DNA of 64,000 nt from Lysobacter enzymogenes (GTDB taxonomy: Bacteria > Pseudomonadota > Gammaproteobacteria > Xanthomonadales > Xanthomonadaceae): positions 280,475 through 344,474 of the forward strand of contig NZ_FNOG01000009.1 in assembly GCF_900106525.1 (NCBI RefSeq). Reading direction: 5' to 3'. The first letter of the stretch is position 1. Every line of letters starts with the position of its first letter. Positions 26,325-35,648 of this stretch are shown here, piece after piece. The position numbers and the translations under genes were made by a program. The notes under the pieces are model-generated. The model had not been told where the DNA came from, did no database searches, and saw nothing but the letters and a program-made list of their open reading frames with translations.

Positions 26325-27230
26325 ATGCGCATCCTCTCTCCCCTGGCCTTGTGCCTGTTGCTGGCGGCCGGCCCGGCCCTGGCCGGCAGCGATTTCTGCG
26401 ACGGCGGCGGCGACGGCCCGATCGAACCCGAACCGCCGGGCGCGCCCGGCGGCGGCTCCGGCCTGGCGTCGAAGGCGGACACCGACCCGCGCACCAGTTC
26501 GTGCGAGGTCGACATGGTCATGTCGCTCAACGGGGCCGAACGCGGCATCGAGTACTGGCGCATGCGCGACCTGCCGTTCACCACCGAGAACTGGGCCGTG
26601 CTCAAGCGCAGCAAGCAATGGCCCGAGCTGCCGCTGGAGTTCAAGCAGATCAGCTTGACCCCGGTCGAAGAGCAGACCGCCAAGGCCGGCGCCGCAGCGG
26701 CGCGTCCGGCGCCGCCGATCGGCGTGCCGCTGTCGGGCGGACGGTCCACCTTCCTGGAATGGTCGTTCGTGCCGGCCGACAACAAATCGGAAATCTCGCG
26801 CGTGCTGGCGCTCACCGTGTTCGCCACCGACAACGGCCCGATCCTGCGCGCGGACTGGATGATTCCGCCGCGCCGCAACTGGTCCTACGCCGACAAGCCG
26901 GCGACGCTGCCGAGCGTGATCGAATCGCAATCGGCGGCGCTGACCGACGAAACCCAGGCCGCGACGCTGAGCGTGAGCTTGCTGCACGACGGCGACCACG
27001 TGCGCGTAGGCGTCGGCCAACCGGTGCGGCAGTGGCTCAGCTTCGCCCTGCCGTCGGGCCAGTGGCAGCCGCTGCGCCTGCGCAACGGCCTGCTGCTCGG
27101 CACGCCGCTGGCCGAAGGCATGGGCTTGAAGGTGAACTGGCCGTCGCTGCGCGCGCGCCAGCTCAACCAGGACCCGGGCGATGGCGGCGGCGGCGACGCG
27201 CGCACGCCGACCGGGCCGCGCGCCGACTGA
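26325..27230 (+). CDS. exported protein of unknown function, paralog B
   Basis: A 301-residue tandem paralog of the preceding gene. It has the same signal peptide core (LALCLLLAAGPALAGSDFCD) and the same blocks (YWRMRDLPFTTENWAVLK, STFLEWSFVPADN, LLHDGDHVRVGVGQPVRQW, EGMGLKVNWPSLRARQLNQD), with a longer Gly/Pro-rich linker after the first cysteine. AAGGAGCTCG precedes the ATG. It ends 13 bases from the convergent kinase gene. Function unknown; the duplication beside an ECF/kinase pair hints at a regulated envelope or secreted product. Confidence 0.8.
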   Translation: MRILSPLALCLLLAAGPALAGSDFCDGGGDGPIEPEPPGAPGGGSGLASKADTDPRTSSCEVDMVMSLNGAERGIEYWRMRDLPFTTENWAVLKRSKQWPELPLEFKQISLTPVEEQTAKAGAAAARPAPPIGVPLSGGRSTFLEWSFVPADNKSEISRVLALTVFATDNGPILRADWMIPPRRNWSYADKPATLPSVIESQSAALTDETQAATLSVSLLHDGDHVRVGVGQPVRQWLSFALPSGQWQPLRLRNGLLLGTPLAEGMGLKVNWPSLRARQLNQDPGDGGGGDARTPTGPRAD

Positions 27231-27243
27231 CCGGCGCAGCGGA

Positions 27244-29898
27244 CTAAGCGCGCGGGGCTGCTGCGGCGCGCGCGCCGCAGCGCTCCACGCGCCGACGCTT
27301 GGGGTGGTCGGGTTCCAGCTCGGCGCGCACCGCCACCAGCGCCTGGGCGAAGGTCTGCGCCTGCGCCGCCGTCCACGGCGCGGGCGCCATGCAGGTTTCC
27401 TCGGCGCGGGCCAGGGCGCGGTTGAGCTCTTGTCCCTGCAACTCGTTGAAGCGCGCCAGCGCCGGCGCCAGCGCTGCGCGCGCCGGCTCGATCCGGCCCA
27501 GGTCGTGCAAGTCCATCGCCCAGCCGAGCCGGTACATGGCCAGGTTGAGATGATTCGGCGTCGCCGCCGCGGCGATCTCCACCGCGCGGCGCAGATGCGG
27601 TTCGGCGCCGCGCGCATCGTCGAGGAACAGATGCCGCATCACGCCGAGGTTGAATTCCGAACTGGCCACGCGCGGGTGCTTCGGGCCGAGCACTTTCATC
27701 CGCACCTCCAGGGTGCGTTCGAACCAGCGCAGCGCGGTGGGGTAGTCGTCGCGCGCCTGGGCGATGGTGCCCAGCAGGTTGTACACCGCGGCGGTTTCCT
27801 CGTGGTCCTCGCCGTAGACCGCCAGATCGATGCGCAGGGCCTGCGTCGCCAGGCGTTCGGCTTCGGCCAGATCGTCGGCGTCGCGGCGCTGGCGCGCCTG
27901 CGAGGCCAGCGACTTGGCCGCGGCCGGGTCGTTGCTGCCGTCGCCGCTCGCCTGCGGCAACTCTTTCAGCAACTGCGCCGCGCGCTCTTGCTGGCCGGCC
28001 GCGGACAGCGCGCTGGCCCAGCCGCGCCGCGCCTGCATGCTGCGCGGATCGGCGATGCCGTAGCGGCGCCGGTGGGCTTCGTCGGCGCGCTGCCAGTGCG
28101 CCAGCGCCGATTCCAACTGGCCTTGCGCCTGCGACAGGCGCGCGCGCAGGCGCAGCAGGGTCAGCGCTTCGTCGGTCGATTCCGCGGTCAGGCGCTGCTC
28201 GGCTTGAGTGAGGAAGCGGTCGGCGGCGGCGTAGTCGGCGCGCAGCAGCGCGACCTGCGCGCGCAGGCCGTAACTGCCGCGCAGCAGCGCCGGCTCGGTG
28301 TCCGGTAGCGCCAGACGCAGGCGCAGAGCTTCGTCGGCATGGCGCTCGGCGGCTTCGTAGTCGCCGAGGTTGAACTCGACCTCGGCGATGGCCGCGGTCA
28401 GCGCGGCGCGCGTTTCCGGATCGCGGTTGTCCTGCAGTCCGCTCGCCGCGTGCTTGAGCAGGTCGCGCGCGCTGGGATCGCGCCCGCGCGCCTGCAGCGG
28501 GTCGGACGCGCGGAACAGGCCGACCATGAACGCGGTCACCTGCTCGGCCTGCAGCCGGCGCGCTTCGGCGCGGTCGCGCGCGCGCGCCAGTTCGCGCGAT
28601 TGCAGCACGGTGTGGGTGAGGAAGCCGACCAGCAGCGCCGCGGCCACGCCGGCCAGGGCCAACGGCAGCCGCCGGCGCCGCACGAACGCGCGCAAGCGAT
28701 ACCAGCGCTCGCCGTTGCGTGCCGCCACCGGTTGCGAATGCAGCGCCGCGCGCAGGTCTTCGGCCAAGCGTTCGACGCTGGCGTAGCGCTGTTCGGGTTC
28801 CTTGCGCAGGCACTTGGCCAGGATCGCGTCGAGGTCGCCCTGCAATTGCCGCCTCAGCGCGCCGGCCGAGGCCGCGCCGCGCGCCTGGGCGATGGCCTGC
28901 GCGCTCTCGGGTTCGCGCTGTTCCAGCCGGGCCAGGCGCCGGCTCGCCGGCAACGGCACTTCCTCGGCGATGGCGCGGGTCAACTCGGCCGCGCCGCGGC
29001 CGTCGGTGGCCAGCGGCAACTGCCCGCACAGCAGTTCGTACAGCAGCACGCCCAGCGCGTAGACGTCGGTGGCGACGCTGGTCGGCGCGCCGGACACCTG
29101 CTCGGGCGCGGCGCTGGCCGGGGAGAAGAACGCCTGCGCGTCGACCGTCGCGGCCGCGCCGGCGCCGGGTTGCAGCGCCTTGGCGATGCCGAAGTCGAGC
29201 AGGCGCGCGCGGCCTTCGCTGTCGACCAGCACGTTGCTCGACTTGAGGTCGCGGTGCAACACCAGCCGGCGGTGCGCGTAGTCCACCGCCGCCAGCGCCT
29301 GCAGCGCCAGTTCGATCCGCGCGCGCAGCGGCAAGGTGCGGCGGTCGCACCAGGCCGCGATCGGTTCGCCGTCGACGTATTCCATCGCGAAATACGGCTG
29401 GCCCGAGGGCAATTCGCCGACGTCGATGAGGCGGGCGATGTTGGGGTGTTCCAGGCTCGCCAGCAGTTCGCGCTCGCGCCGCAACCGGCGCTGCACCTGC
29501 GGCGCCCACAAAGGCGAGTCGGCGAGCTTGAGCGCGACGCGCTGTTCGCCGTCTTCGACCGCGCGCCGCGCCAGGTACACCCGGCCCATGCCGCCGGCGC
29601 CGAGCTCGCGTTCGATCACGAACGGCCCGGCGCGCTCGCCCGCGGCCAGGCCGTGGTCGTCGTCGTTCCACAGCGCCGCGCCGCCGCGCCAGGGCAGCGC
29701 GTCGCCGTCACCGGAGACGTCGGCTTCCATCGCCTCGTGCGCGGACAGCAAACGCGCCACCGCCGCACGCAGGCCGGCCGGGTCGGCGTGCGCGGCGCAG
29801 GCGCGCTCTAAGAATGTTGCGCGTTCGGCGGCCGGCAGCTCCAGCGCGCGCGCGAACGTTTCGGCGGCTTGCGCCCACAATGCGGTCGACGTGGCCAT
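27244..29898 (-). CDS. membrane serine/threonine protein kinase with TPR domain
   Basis: An 884-residue Hanks-type kinase. Kinase domain about residues 90-370: ELGAGGMGRVYLARR (P-loop), VALKLADS (Lys), HRDLKSSNVLV (catalytic loop), LLDFGIAKAL, then SAAPEQ. A membrane helix (LPLALAGVAAALLVGFL, about residue 420) precedes some 450 periplasmic residues of TPR-like helical repeats (for example EETAAVYNLLGTIAQARDDY). The N-terminal 80 residues have the helical module found in ECF-linked kinases. It lies 10 bases after the ECF sigma gene; the pair is a typical signalling unit that would read an extracellular cue through the TPR part. Confidence 0.93.
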   Translation of the reverse strand: MATSTALWAQAAETFARALELPAAERATFLERACAAHADPAGLRAAVARLLSAHEAMEADVSGDGDALPWRGGAALWNDDDHGLAAGERAGPFVIERELGAGGMGRVYLARRAVEDGEQRVALKLADSPLWAPQVQRRLRRERELLASLEHPNIARLIDVGELPSGQPYFAMEYVDGEPIAAWCDRRTLPLRARIELALQALAAVDYAHRRLVLHRDLKSSNVLVDSEGRARLLDFGIAKALQPGAGAAATVDAQAFFSPASAAPEQVSGAPTSVATDVYALGVLLYELLCGQLPLATDGRGAAELTRAIAEEVPLPASRRLARLEQREPESAQAIAQARGAASAGALRRQLQGDLDAILAKCLRKEPEQRYASVERLAEDLRAALHSQPVAARNGERWYRLRAFVRRRRLPLALAGVAAALLVGFLTHTVLQSRELARARDRAEARRLQAEQVTAFMVGLFRASDPLQARGRDPSARDLLKHAASGLQDNRDPETRAALTAAIAEVEFNLGDYEAAERHADEALRLRLALPDTEPALLRGSYGLRAQVALLRADYAAADRFLTQAEQRLTAESTDEALTLLRLRARLSQAQGQLESALAHWQRADEAHRRRYGIADPRSMQARRGWASALSAAGQQERAAQLLKELPQASGDGSNDPAAAKSLASQARQRRDADDLAEAERLATQALRIDLAVYGEDHEETAAVYNLLGTIAQARDDYPTALRWFERTLEVRMKVLGPKHPRVASSEFNLGVMRHLFLDDARGAEPHLRRAVEIAAAATPNHLNLAMYRLGWAMDLHDLGRIEPARAALAPALARFNELQGQELNRALARAEETCMAPAPWTAAQAQTFAQALVAVRAELEPDHPKRRRVERCGARAAAAPRA

Positions 29899-29908
29899 GA
29901 CGCGGCGC

Positions 29909-30490
29909 TCAGCCCGGCGGAGAGGAAAGTTGGTCGTGCAGCCAGGCGCGCGCGAACTGCCAGTCGCGCTTGGCGGTGGGCAGCGACACGCCGATGGTCT
30001 GCGCGGTCTCTTCGATGGTCAGGCCGCCGAAGTAGCGCAGCTCGACGCCGCGCGCGGCGCGCGCGTTGATCCGCTCCAGTCGCTCCAGCAGGCGGTCCAG
30101 GTCGAGCGCGTCGGCCAGGTCGGCGGCCGGCGCGGCCACTTCTTCGCCGGCTTGCAAGGTCACCCGCAACACGTCGCCGCCGCGCTTGAGCGCGGAGCGC
30201 TCGCGCAGGTGGTCGACCAGCAGGCGGCGGATCGCGTGCGCGGCGATGGCGTAGAAGTGGGCGCGGTTCTGGAACGGCACTTCGCGCTGCTGCGCCAGTT
30301 CGAAGTAGGCGTCGTTGGCCAGTTCGGTCGCGCGCAGGGTCACTTGTCCGCTGCGCGCCAGCCGTTGCCGCGCCAGCCGCCGCAGCACCGGGTAGATGCA
30401 GTCGAGCAATTGCGCCTCCGACCGCGGATCGCCCTCGCGCCAGCCCTGCAACAGTGAGGTGATGTCGGACGGCGGATCGGCGGCGGTCAT
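29909..30490 (-). CDS. ECF-family RNA polymerase sigma factor (TIGR02999-like)
   Basis: A 193-residue ECF sigma factor. Region 2: EAQLLDCIYPVLRRLARQRL through NDAYFELAQQ with the -10-binding NRAHFYAIAAHAIRRLLVDH; region 4: ARAARGVELRYFGGLTIEETAQ and the HTH IGVSLPTAKRDWQFARAWL. No anti-sigma factor gene is adjacent; instead the sigma factor is followed by a Ser/Thr kinase, the arrangement of sigma factors switched by phosphorylation. The stop precedes the kinase start by 10 bases. Targets may include the two paralogs downstream, but no promoter motif was seen. Confidence 0.9.
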   Translation of the reverse strand: MTAADPPSDITSLLQGWREGDPRSEAQLLDCIYPVLRRLARQRLARSGQVTLRATELANDAYFELAQQREVPFQNRAHFYAIAAHAIRRLLVDHLRERSALKRGGDVLRVTLQAGEEVAAPAADLADALDLDRLLERLERINARAARGVELRYFGGLTIEETAQTIGVSLPTAKRDWQFARAWLHDQLSSPPG

Positions 30491-30677
30491 GGGGGGGCGA
30501 CGCCCGGAGGGGAGCTCAGCATAGCGCCTGGCCGCACCGGCGAGTCACGCTCGCGGTGAGGTCCGGTTACCTGCGCGCAACATTGCGCGCCGCCCGGCGC
30601 CGGGCTTGCCAAGCCGCCCCGCGATCTCCTTCAATGGGCCGGCGTCGCGCGCCGGCGCGCGACCGTGGAGCCCCGCC

Positions 30678-31298
30678 ATGTCCCAGCACGGTCCGCGTCA
30701 CCCGATCCTGTCGGTCGCTCCGCAGCGGCTGCGCCCCACCCAGATCACCGTCGGCCTGCGCGAGGTCGCCGACAAGCGCGCGCAGTGGCATGCGCTGGGG
30801 CGCAGGAAACGCGAGGCGCTGATCGCCTCGCACTGGTTCCCCGGCGTGCTCGGGCCCGGCGGCGAGGTGTACATCGTCGATCACCACCACTTCGGCCTGG
30901 CCATGCTCGAAGAAGGCGTGGCGCAAGTACCGGTGATCGTGCAGCGCGATTTTTCCTGGCTCGATCCGGCGACGTTCTGGCGCACGATGGAATTCAACCG
31001 CTGGGCGCATCCCTACGACGAGCGCGGCGCGCGCACCGACTACGCGGCGATTCCCACCGGTTTGGCGCAGTTGCGCGACGATCCCTACCGCAGCCTGGCC
31101 GCGCGCGTGCGCGAAGCCGGCGGCTGCGCCAAGGACGCCACGCCGTACGCCGAGTTCCTGTGGGCCGACTTCCTGCGCGCGCGGATCAAGCCCAAGGACG
31201 CGGCCAAGCCCGGCGCGCGCGCGCTCGAACGCGCGCTGACGCTGGCCCACAGCCAACAGGCCGGCTACCTGCCGGGCTGGAGCGGGGCGATCGAATGA
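30678..31298 (+). CDS. ParB-like nuclease-domain protein (ParBc_2)
   Basis: A 206-residue protein of the small ParBc_2 group. Features: RPTQITVGLREVADKRAQW, IVDHHHFGLAMLEEG (ParB-box-like loop) and the C-terminal YLPGWSGAIE. It lacks a ParB helix-turn-helix, so it is not a chromosome partition protein; it may have an enzymatic ParB/Srx fold with CTPase or nuclease ability. It overlaps the SulP gene by 4 bases, so the two may be functionally linked. The start follows GGAGCCCCGCC. Confidence 0.8.
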   Translation: MSQHGPRHPILSVAPQRLRPTQITVGLREVADKRAQWHALGRRKREALIASHWFPGVLGPGGEVYIVDHHHFGLAMLEEGVAQVPVIVQRDFSWLDPATFWRTMEFNRWAHPYDERGARTDYAAIPTGLAQLRDDPYRSLAARVREAGGCAKDATPYAEFLWADFLRARIKPKDAAKPGARALERALTLAHSQQAGYLPGWSGAIE

Positions 31299-32995
31299 GC
31301 GCGCCGGCGCCTGCCGCCGACGCCAGCGCCACAGGCGGCGGCCGCGGCGCCGACGTCGTCGCCGGGCTGGCCATCGCCGGCCTGCTGCTGCCCGAGGCGG
31401 TGGCCTATTCCGCCCTCGCCGGGCTGCCGGCGCACACCGGCGTGTTCGCGCTGTTCGCCGGCCTGCTCGGCTACGGGCTGATCGGACGCAGCCGCTTCGC
31501 GATCGTCTCGGCGACCTCGTCCTCGGCCGCGGTGCTGGCCGCGGCGACCGTGGCCGCCGCCGGCCCCGACCCGGCCGCGCGCGCGGCCATCGCCGCGTTC
31601 CTGACCCTGGCCACCGGCGCCTGCTTCCTCGCCGCCGCGGCCGCGCGCCTGGGCGGGCTGTCGCAAATGATCGCGCGGCCGGTGCTGCGCGGCTTCACCT
31701 TCGGCCTGGCCTGCGTGATCGTGCTCAAGCAGTTGCCGGCGCTGCTGGGCGTGCACGCGCGTGCCGCCGACTTCGCGCCGCTGCTGCTGGAACTGCCGCA
31801 GCGCTGGCGCGAATGGCAGCCGGCCAGCTTCGCCGCCGGCGCGCTGGCGCTGGCGGCGCTCAAGTTCGGCGAACGCTTTCCGCGGCTGCCGGCCAGCTTG
31901 CTGGTGATCGCGCTCGGCGTGGCCGCGTCCGGCGCGCTGGCCGCGCACGGCGTGGCCCTGACCGGGACCATCGCGCTGAGCCCGCAGCTCGGCGCGCCGG
32001 GCTGGCCCGGCCCTGGCCAGTGGCTGACCTGCCTGGAGCTGGCGCTGGCCCTGACCCTGGTGCTGTACGCCGAGTCCTACACTGCGATCCGCGCCTACGC
32101 GCTCAAGCACGGCGATGCGGTCGAACCCAACCGCGACCTGTTCGCGCTCGGCATCGCCAATGTGCTGTCCGGCCTGCTGCACGGCCTGCCGGTCGGCGCC
32201 GGCTATTCGGCGACCTCGGCCAACGAGGCCGCCGGCGCGCGCTCGCGCGTGGCCGGGCTGGTCGCGGCACTGGCGGTGCTGCTGATGATCGCCTTCGCCC
32301 TGGCCTGGATCGAACGCATTCCGCAGCCGGTGCTGGCGGCGATCGTGATCCACGCGGTCAGCAAGTCGCTGCGGCCGGCGACGTTCGCGCCGTATCTGCG
32401 CTGGCACCGCGACCGCCTGGTCGCGTTCGCCGCGGTCGCCACGGTGCTGAGCCTGGGCATCCTCGACGGCCTGCTGGCGGCCATCGCCTTCAGCCTGCTG
32501 ATGCTGCTGCGGCGGCTGTCGCGCCCGCGCCTGAGCGTGCTCGGGCGCTTGCCGGGCAGCCATGATTTCGTCGACCTGGCCCTGCACCCACAGGCCGCGC
32601 CGGTGCCCGGGGTGCTGGTGCTGCGGCCGGAGCAGCCGCTGTTTTTCGCCAACGCCGAGCCGATCCTGGCGCTGGCGCGGCAGCAGGTGGAAGCGCATGC
32701 CGAGGCGCGCCGGCTGGTGCTGAGCCTGGAGATCTCGCCCGACCTGGACAGCACCAGCCTGGAAGCGCTCAGCGATTTCGACGGCTGGCTGCGCGCGCGC
32801 GGCGTGGCGCTGACCCTGGCGCGGCTCAAGGACGGCGTGCGCGTGTTGCTCGAACGCGTACAGTTGCCGGGGCAAACCGCGTCGGCGCTGGAGTACTGGA
32901 GCGTGGACGACGCGGTCAACGCGGATCTCGCGGCCGCGGCCGAAGCGCGCGGCGGCCCTGCGGCGGATGCGGCGGCGCCGGAGATGAGACGATGA
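31295..32995 (+). CDS. SulP-family anion transporter with STAS domain
   Basis: A 566-residue transporter. Sulfate transporter core with VVAGLAIAGLLLPEAVAYSALAG near the start, SRFAIVSATSSSAAVLAA, and about eleven or more helices; a C-terminal STAS domain (about 455-555) follows, with RRLVLSLEISPDLDSTSLEAL, the usual regulatory beta/alpha fold. SulP proteins move sulfate, bicarbonate, chloride or dicarboxylates. The partner is the ParB-like protein (4-base overlap). It probably lies in the inner membrane with the STAS part in the cytoplasm. Confidence 0.9.
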   Translation: MSAPAPAADASATGGGRGADVVAGLAIAGLLLPEAVAYSALAGLPAHTGVFALFAGLLGYGLIGRSRFAIVSATSSSAAVLAAATVAAAGPDPAARAAIAAFLTLATGACFLAAAAARLGGLSQMIARPVLRGFTFGLACVIVLKQLPALLGVHARAADFAPLLLELPQRWREWQPASFAAGALALAALKFGERFPRLPASLLVIALGVAASGALAAHGVALTGTIALSPQLGAPGWPGPGQWLTCLELALALTLVLYAESYTAIRAYALKHGDAVEPNRDLFALGIANVLSGLLHGLPVGAGYSATSANEAAGARSRVAGLVAALAVLLMIAFALAWIERIPQPVLAAIVIHAVSKSLRPATFAPYLRWHRDRLVAFAAVATVLSLGILDGLLAAIAFSLLMLLRRLSRPRLSVLGRLPGSHDFVDLALHPQAAPVPGVLVLRPEQPLFFANAEPILALARQQVEAHAEARRLVLSLEISPDLDSTSLEALSDFDGWLRARGVALTLARLKDGVRVLLERVQLPGQTASALEYWSVDDAVNADLAAAAEARGGPAADAAAPEMRR

Positions 32996-33042
32996 GGCAG
33001 ACCCTACGATGACGGAGCCGCACCCATGACGGAGCTTCACCG

Positions 33043-33438
33043 ATGACCGCGACGACGACGACGCCGAGCGCAATGCGCACAGGCGCGGTATCGCTGCTGC
33101 TTTGGCTCGCCGCGGCGGCCGCGTTCGCCGCGATCAACATCGCCGGCGGCGTGCTGGCGGTGTGGCTGCGCCTGCCGTCGGGCGGCAACCCGCGGCTGGG
33201 CTGGGATCTGGCCTGGACCGTCGCCGCCGCCGCGGCGCCGCTGTGGATCGCGGCGCGCTGGCTGCCGATCGCGGCGCGCGCGCAGGCCGGGCTGATCTGG
33301 GCGCTGCTGACCGCGATGGCGATCTGGGCGGTGGCGACCCTGGGCAAGGACTTTCCGCTGTGGTTCAACGCCGGGCTGTTGGCGGCGCAAGCCGCGTTGG
33401 GGTGGCTGGCGTGGCGCTGGTCGCGGCGGCCGCGCTGA
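33043..33438 (+). CDS. four-helix membrane protein of unknown function
   Basis: A 131-residue protein with four hydrophobic segments (SLLLWLAAAAAFAAINIAGG, LAWTVAAAAAPLWIAARWL, AGLIWALLTAMAIWAVATL, FNAGLLAAQAALGWLAWRW) and a basic C-terminus. No motif recognised. It starts 47 bases after the SulP gene, probably co-transcribed. The upstream gap contains a short repeated ATGACGGAGC (33008 and 33026), and several nearby ATGs make the exact start uncertain. Confidence 0.65.
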   Translation: MTATTTTPSAMRTGAVSLLLWLAAAAAFAAINIAGGVLAVWLRLPSGGNPRLGWDLAWTVAAAAAPLWIAARWLPIAARAQAGLIWALLTAMAIWAVATLGKDFPLWFNAGLLAAQAALGWLAWRWSRRPR

Positions 33439-33485
33439 CGCAAGCGCGTTAGAGACCGAAACCTCGTTCGAACCCGGTGCGCGGC

Positions 33486-35588
33486 TCAGCCGCCGCGCAC
33501 CCGCCAGCGGTCGCCCTGCACCGCGCCACTGAACGCCGCGCCGCCGCCGAGGTAATCCCACAGCGGCCGCAGCACCGCCTCGGCCTTGAGCAGCGCTTCC
33601 TGGAACTCGGACTGCGGGTCCGACAGCCAGGTGATCGCCCCGCCCGCGCCGAACGAGACCTCGCGCCCGTCGTAGGCCAGGGTGCGGATGCCGATGTTGA
33701 GATCGGCCACGCGGCCGTAGCCGAGGTAGCCGATCGAGCCGCAGTACACGCCGCGCGCGCTGCGTTCGAGCCGATCGATGATGCCCAGGGTGCGGCGCTT
33801 GGGCGCGCCGCTGATCGAGCCGCCGGGGAAGGTCGCGCGCAGCAGGTCGAGCAGATCGCAGTCCGGCCGCAGCCGCGCCTCGACCGTGCTGACCATCTGG
33901 TGCACGGTGCGGTAGCTCTCGATCGCCGCCAGCCGCGGCACCTCGACCGTGCCGCGCATGGCGACGCGGTTGAGGTCGTTGCGCATCAGGTCGACGATCA
34001 TCAGGTTCTCGGCGCGATCCTTGCCCGAATCGGCCAATGCCTGGGCGTAGCGCGCGTCCAGCGCCGGATCCTCGGCGCGGCGGATGGTGCCCTTGATCGG
34101 CTTGGCCTGGACCCGGCCGGCGCTGTCCACACGCAGGAAGCGCTCGGGCGAGGTGCTCAGCACATGCTGCGCGCCGCTGCGCAGGTACGCGCCGAACGGC
34201 GCGGCGTTGCCGCGGCGCAGGCGCCGGTACAGCGCCAGCGGGTCGAGCTGGGCGCGCACGCGGAAATGGTTGGTCAGGCAGACCTGGTAGGACTCGCCCT
34301 CGACGATGGCGCGGCGGCATTGCGCGATCGCGGCCAGGTAGTCGTCGTGGCCGAGGTCCATCGCGACGTCGAGTTCGGCCAGCGCCGGCGCGCGCGGCGG
34401 CGGCGCGACGGCCGGCAGCGCGCGCACCCGCGCGACGGTGTCGTCGAGCCAGCGCTGCGCGGCCTGCGCGCCGGCGTCGTCGGCCACCGCCAGCGCCCAG
34501 GCGCGGCCGCTGGCGTGGTCGAAGGCGAGGAAGCGGCGCGCGCGCATCCACACCGCATCCGGCGCGGCGGCGAGGTGGCCGCGCTCGCCATCGAACAGCG
34601 CCTTGGCCTCGTAACCGAAATAGCCGACGAAGCCGCCGCGGAATTCGAACGGCAGCGGCTGCTCGACGGCGGCGACCGCGTGCGCCAGCTCTTCGCGCAT
34701 CCGCGCCAGCAGCGCCTGCCCGGCCGACAACGCCGCGTCGTCGTCGCCGACGCGGTAGCTCAGCACGTCGTCGGCCTCGGCCGCGCCCATGAACGAGCAG
34801 CCGGCCTCGTCGGCGACCTGGCTGTCGAGCCAGAACGCATGCGGCGCGTGCGCGTAGCACTGGGCGAAGACGGTTTCCGCGTCGGGCGCGGGGTCGAGCG
34901 GGCGTAGCCACACGCGCAGGGTGGGCGTTGATGACTGCGTCGGAGCAGGCGGGTTCGCGAGCGCCGGCTCGGCGGCTTCGCGCCAACCGGCCGTCGCCGC
35001 GCCGCGATGGCGGCGCACCAGATTGCGGAAATTGCCGATCATCGCCAGACCGTGCTCGCTCAGCACCGACTCGGGATGGAACTGCACGCCCCACTGCGGC
35101 CGATGGCGATGGCGCAGCGCCATGATCACGCCGTCCTCGCTGTGCGCGCTGGCTTCCAGCTCCGGCGGCAGCGGCGCGGCGGCGATCAGCGAGTGATAGC
35201 GGATCACCCGCAGCCCTTGCGGCAGTCCGGCGAACAGCTCGCGGCCGTCGTGCTGCAGCTGCGCCGGGCGGCCGTGCACCGGCTCGGGCGCATGGGCGAT
35301 GCGGCCGCCGTGGGCGTGGGCGATGGCCTGGAAGCCCAGGCACACCCCCAGCAGCGGCAGCCGCGAATCGGCGATGGCGCGGCGCGACAGGCCCAGGTCG
35401 GCCGCGCGCACCGCGCTGCCGGGCCCGGGCGAGACCACGATGCAGTCGTAGCGCGCATCGGCCTGCAACGCGTCCCAGTCGGCCGCATCGTTGCGCAGCA
35501 CCTGCGGCGCCTGGCCGAACGCGCGGCCGATCAGGTCGGCGAGGTTCCAGGTGAAAGAGTCGTAGTTGTCGATCAACAGGCAACGCAT
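33486..35588 (-). CDS. pabB: fused aminodeoxychorismate synthase PabA-PabB
   Basis: A 700-residue bifunctional enzyme making 4-amino-4-deoxychorismate for folate. The N-terminal glutamine amidotransferase (about 1-195) has LLIDNYDSFTWNL, GVCLGFQAI (nucleophile Cys) and GVQFHPESVL. The C-terminal chorismate-binding part has AKPIKGTIRR, whose lysine distinguishes PabB from anthranilate synthase (PIAGT), and FPGGSISGAPKRRTLGIIDR. The upstream ATG (MYDNRPIM) would add seven residues; I prefer MRCLLIDN. The PabA-PabB fusion also occurs in antibiotic-making actinomycetes, where it feeds PABA-derived products. It precedes the PPTase gene by about 60 bases in the same direction. Confidence 0.92.
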   Translation of the reverse strand: MRCLLIDNYDSFTWNLADLIGRAFGQAPQVLRNDAADWDALQADARYDCIVVSPGPGSAVRAADLGLSRRAIADSRLPLLGVCLGFQAIAHAHGGRIAHAPEPVHGRPAQLQHDGRELFAGLPQGLRVIRYHSLIAAAPLPPELEASAHSEDGVIMALRHRHRPQWGVQFHPESVLSEHGLAMIGNFRNLVRRHRGAATAGWREAAEPALANPPAPTQSSTPTLRVWLRPLDPAPDAETVFAQCYAHAPHAFWLDSQVADEAGCSFMGAAEADDVLSYRVGDDDAALSAGQALLARMREELAHAVAAVEQPLPFEFRGGFVGYFGYEAKALFDGERGHLAAAPDAVWMRARRFLAFDHASGRAWALAVADDAGAQAAQRWLDDTVARVRALPAVAPPPRAPALAELDVAMDLGHDDYLAAIAQCRRAIVEGESYQVCLTNHFRVRAQLDPLALYRRLRRGNAAPFGAYLRSGAQHVLSTSPERFLRVDSAGRVQAKPIKGTIRRAEDPALDARYAQALADSGKDRAENLMIVDLMRNDLNRVAMRGTVEVPRLAAIESYRTVHQMVSTVEARLRPDCDLLDLLRATFPGGSISGAPKRRTLGIIDRLERSARGVYCGSIGYLGYGRVADLNIGIRTLAYDGREVSFGAGGAITWLSDPQSEFQEALLKAEAVLRPLWDYLGGGAAFSGAVQGDRWRVRGG

Positions 35589-35648
35589 GATCGGCCTATT
35601 GTCGTACAAAGCCGCACGCGCGCGGCGGCCCGGCTGGCGCGACGCCGC

